Shown here: positions 61,797 to 64,000 of the stretch, piece by piece
Layout of the letters: every line of letters begins with the position of its first letter
Numbering within the stretch: position 1 is the first letter of the stretch
NCBI GenBank assembly: GCA_947044405.1
Contig: CAMRHE010000021.1
Location: 12,012,501 to 12,076,500, forward strand
Source of the DNA: Leptodactylus fallax
Lineage: Eukaryota > Chordata > Amphibia > Anura > Leptodactylidae
Length of the DNA: 64,000 nt
Reading direction: 5' to 3'
Notes under the pieces: model-generated
Database searches by the model: none
Told to the model about the DNA's origin: nothing
The model's input: the letters and a program-made list of their open reading frames with translations, nothing else
Translations under genes and position numbers: made by a program

Positions 61797-62740
61797 GCAC
61801 AGGTTGGAGCTCCTTGGCAATCCTTCGTAGGATCTCCAGCTGTGGGTTGTTTGTGACAACTAGTGATACTCTGGCTTCATTCTAGGTCTCTTTATATGTG
61901 AGCAGACTGTCTCTGTTAATGGCTGCCGCTTTGTTTAATTGGTTGTCCGTCACTTTTGGTTTGTATCCCAATCGGAGAAATTTCGTCCTCAGATCCAGGA
62001 GGTGCTTGTCCAGGTCTGCTTTGTCAGAGCAAATACGATTGTATCGTAGAGCCTGGTTGTAAATAATAGATTGTCTTGTGTGCTTGGGGTGGAAGCTGTC
62101 GTTTCTCAGGTAGGCAGTTCTGTCTGTGGGTTTGTGGTATATTGATGTGAGTAGCCGGTGGTCTTTGATGTATATTGTGGTATCCAGAAAGTGGATTTCA
62201 CTCTCTGAATAGCTAAGTTTAAGGTTGATGGGAGGGTGAAAGTCATTGAAGTCATTATGGAATTGAAGTAGGGCACATCTGGACCCCATTGAAGTTCCCA
62301 TTTGCTGTAGATATAGATCCTCTCCAAAGGTAAAATAGTTGTGGCTAAGAATGAATTGTATGAGCTGCGTTACTGGTTTTGTTGGGAGGTTTTTGTTTTT
62401 CCAGGTGTACCCGACATGCTGCAACTCCATCCGTGTAGGGAATGTTGGCATACAGGGATTCCACATCCATGGTGGCCAAAATGGTACCCTCAGGTAATGG
62501 GCCCAGGGCATTCAGTTTGTTAAGAAGGTCAGTGTTGTCCTGGATATAGCTTGGAGTATCTCTGACAAGGGGTTTTAGGAGATTTTCCACCCAACCTGAG
62601 ATGTTTTCTGTCAGTGTCTGTAAAGGGAAGTGCTTACCACAAACATTAATATATATACATTTGTCTATTATCTCAATCATTCCATTCAGAACTTCTGAGC
62701 ATAAGTGTCTGCAGGCTACAAAACCTGTTTTCAAAGAGGG
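61797..62740 (-). pseudogene. Penelope-like reverse transcriptase, internally deleted
   Basis: The minus-strand frames (62734-62345, then 62511-61882, shifted) read LTENISGWVENLLKPLV, then GTILATMDVESLYANIPYTD (RT motif with the first catalytic Asp), LQQMGTSMGSRCA, INLKLSYSESEIHFLDTTIY and YHKPTDRTAYLRNDSFHPKH. Between GSRC and LLQFHNDF the segment carrying the paired catalytic Asp motif of PLE RTs is deleted, so the enzyme is dead. After a further frame change near 61870 it continues as VSLVVTNNPQLEILRRIAKE to the Tc1 junction. The first ~35 residues after 62734 do not look like PLE and may be a rearranged junction. Confidence 0.88.
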
Positions 62741-62744
62741 CCAG

Positions 62745-62990
62745 GAAGGCTTTTGTTTGAAAGGGTGGAGATGGAATATGCTAATGAGACCTTCATGGTG
62801 ATGGTAATCAGCTTCCCTTGTTCAAAGAGAGTTCCACTGAACAAGGGACATTAGAAGTCAGATGGGGGAGGTAGGTCATTACCCCTGGGCCAAGGATCGA
62901 TTTTAAGTGTTAGAGCGCCATCCCAAGACTCATAAGAAGTATTGCATCTAAACTTATATTACAATACCAAGAGCCTGATTGGAGTGACAA
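62745..62990. other. Short spacer, nothing recognised
   Basis: Junction sequence between the PLE remnant and the LTR-like region. A 20-bp inverted pair 'cttgttcaaagagagttcca / ctgaacaag' lies at 62816-62846. No gene. Confidence 0.4.
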
Positions 62991-63176
62991 CATCTAGGTG
63001 GGTGGAGTTGTGGGCTATAAATATGATGGGCCAAAAGCCCCCTCTCTCTCTCTTCACCAGCCGCCTTGGGATATGGACTGACCAGCCTCACCTAATATAC
63101 CACCAGAGCATAATAAGGCTTAAGTATAACTTTCTCTCTCTATCTCTCTATCCATCCATCCATCCATCTATTATCT

Positions 63177-63227
<51 letters not shown>

Positions 63228-63600
63228 GTCACCCTCTAATTATCTGTATTACTACTGCTGTGTTCCTTACAGAAAGGGTCAGTTAGTAACTTGTCAGGGG
63301 TTGTGTGTGTGTGTATGTGTGTGTGTATGTAGCGATATCTGTAGGTTTTATATTCACCTGGGTAATTGGGTTCTGTATTTATGGAATTGCACTGTGTTAA
63401 TACTGTTTTGTATTATTCTATAACCTAGTTCCATCATATTACAAGTGCATTAATAATAAACGTATTTTATTATTGATATTGTGGGGTAAATTATCGTACA
63501 TGCAAACCAGTCAAGGAAACAGATAAGTAGATATACCTAAGGAGAAAGGAGGGAAACTGGGATCAGGGAAGAATATTAATTATTAATAAGACCCAGATCT
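62990..63600 (+). promoter_or_regulatory. LTR-like region with TATA box and poly(A) signal
   Basis: TATA-like ctataaata at 63015-63023 is followed by a CT-rich leader, a (TCTA)n microsatellite (63140-63227), a GT-rich tract (63301-63330) and AATAAA at 63455-63460. The order TATA, then AATAAA about 435 bp later, then a leader with repeated 'taatggcgagccagccagga'-type sequence resembles a retroelement LTR plus primer-binding region. Ends and target duplication were not found; coding would lie beyond the window. Confidence 0.4.
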
Positions 63601-63737
63601 TTAACATAATGGCGATCCAGCCAGGAGTGATGAATATTAATTATTAATATTCATCTTTAACATAATGGTGAGCCAGCCAGGAGTGATGAATATTAATTAT
63701 TAATATTCATCTTTAACATAATGGCGAGCCGGCCCGT
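63601..63737. repeat. 56-bp tandem repeat with 9-bp hairpin
   Basis: Units start at 63601, 63657 and 63713 (ttaacataatggcgagccag). Each of the first two contains gaatattaa-tta-ttaatattc, a perfect 9-bp inverted repeat with a 3-base loop. A further truncated half-unit precedes at about 63573. Confidence 0.8.
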
Positions 63738-64000
63738 ACTGTTTTAATATTTTTGCGTGTTGTCTTCTGGCAAAACTGTGTTATACCGTGAACTATCAAG
63801 TGGAGGGGCGTGGACAGGTAACATTGGTACACAGTGAAGTGTTGCGTTACGCTGTATGCCCAGATTGAAGTTTGCACGGCTAACCCAGTTTGCTTAAAGC
63901 TTCACTTAAAATAATTAATAACAGTGAACCTATTGTTTATTTGTATTTATCTGAAGGTATTAACAATTGTCTGTTTCCTCCACAAACAACTCGCTGGGAG

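Overview
The window reads as intergenic nuclear DNA of a vertebrate, most likely an anuran amphibian. The base composition is AT-rich, there is no operon-like coding, and I found no host protein-coding exon with a recognisable family. The recognisable content is a dense, nested set of transposable elements: several Tc1/mariner families, a Penelope-like element with a GIY-YIG domain, CR1/L2-like and L1/Tx1-like LINEs, a DIRS-like fragment, hAT remnants, solo LTRs, a V-SINE-like copy and many TTAA- or TWA-flanked palindromic MITEs. The frog assignment rests on this mixture (Tc1 lineages beside PLE, DIRS and Tx1-L1, plus numerous large palindromic MITEs) and was not confirmed by any search.

Layout: 1-5 kb is AT-rich sequence with a TTAA foldback element, a minisatellite and fragments of GC-rich repeats. 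6.3-7.9 kb is a full-length Tc1 (DD34E) with a broken transposase. 10-13.7 kb holds a DIRS-like 5' part, an L1-type endonuclease pseudogene and a hAT fragment. 13.9-17.9 kb is a satellite array invaded by a solo LTR, a 5'-truncated LINE and an intact DD35E Tc1-like transposon. 18.0-18.7 kb has two MITEs, one an almost perfect palindrome. 18.8-25.9 kb is a TTAA-flanked giant repeat with a roughly 390-bp internal tandem array, split by another Tc1 that itself carries a solo LTR. 27.8-28.7 kb is a short derivative of the same giant repeat. 28.7-33.3 kb has hAT and Tc1 remnants. 33.3-35.1 kb is an L2/CR1-like LINE on the minus strand.

36-42 kb is mostly old unique sequence with a decayed Tc1 (40-41.5 kb) and a U2 snRNA 5'-end chimera (41.9 kb). 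43.0-43.7 kb is an L1 3' end with a perfect target-site duplication. 44.6-46.2 kb is an intact DD37E transposon. 46.3-49.9 kb is a hAT-type element with a perfect 8-bp duplication, carrying a MITE that carries a solo LTR. 50-55.6 kb is the most repeat-poor part. 55.6-62.7 kb is an inverted-duplication complex of Tc1 DD34E copies and the Penelope-like element. 63-64 kb looks like the LTR/leader of a retroelement that continues beyond the window.

The genes here do not form a pathway. The only intact long ORFs are two transposases (338 aa DD35E and 337 aa DD37E); a third (DD34E, 344 codons) is interrupted by one in-frame stop. All element boundaries were read by eye from terminal repeats and target-site duplications. 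Family names such as Traveler-like and TRT-like rest on catalytic spacing and are inference.
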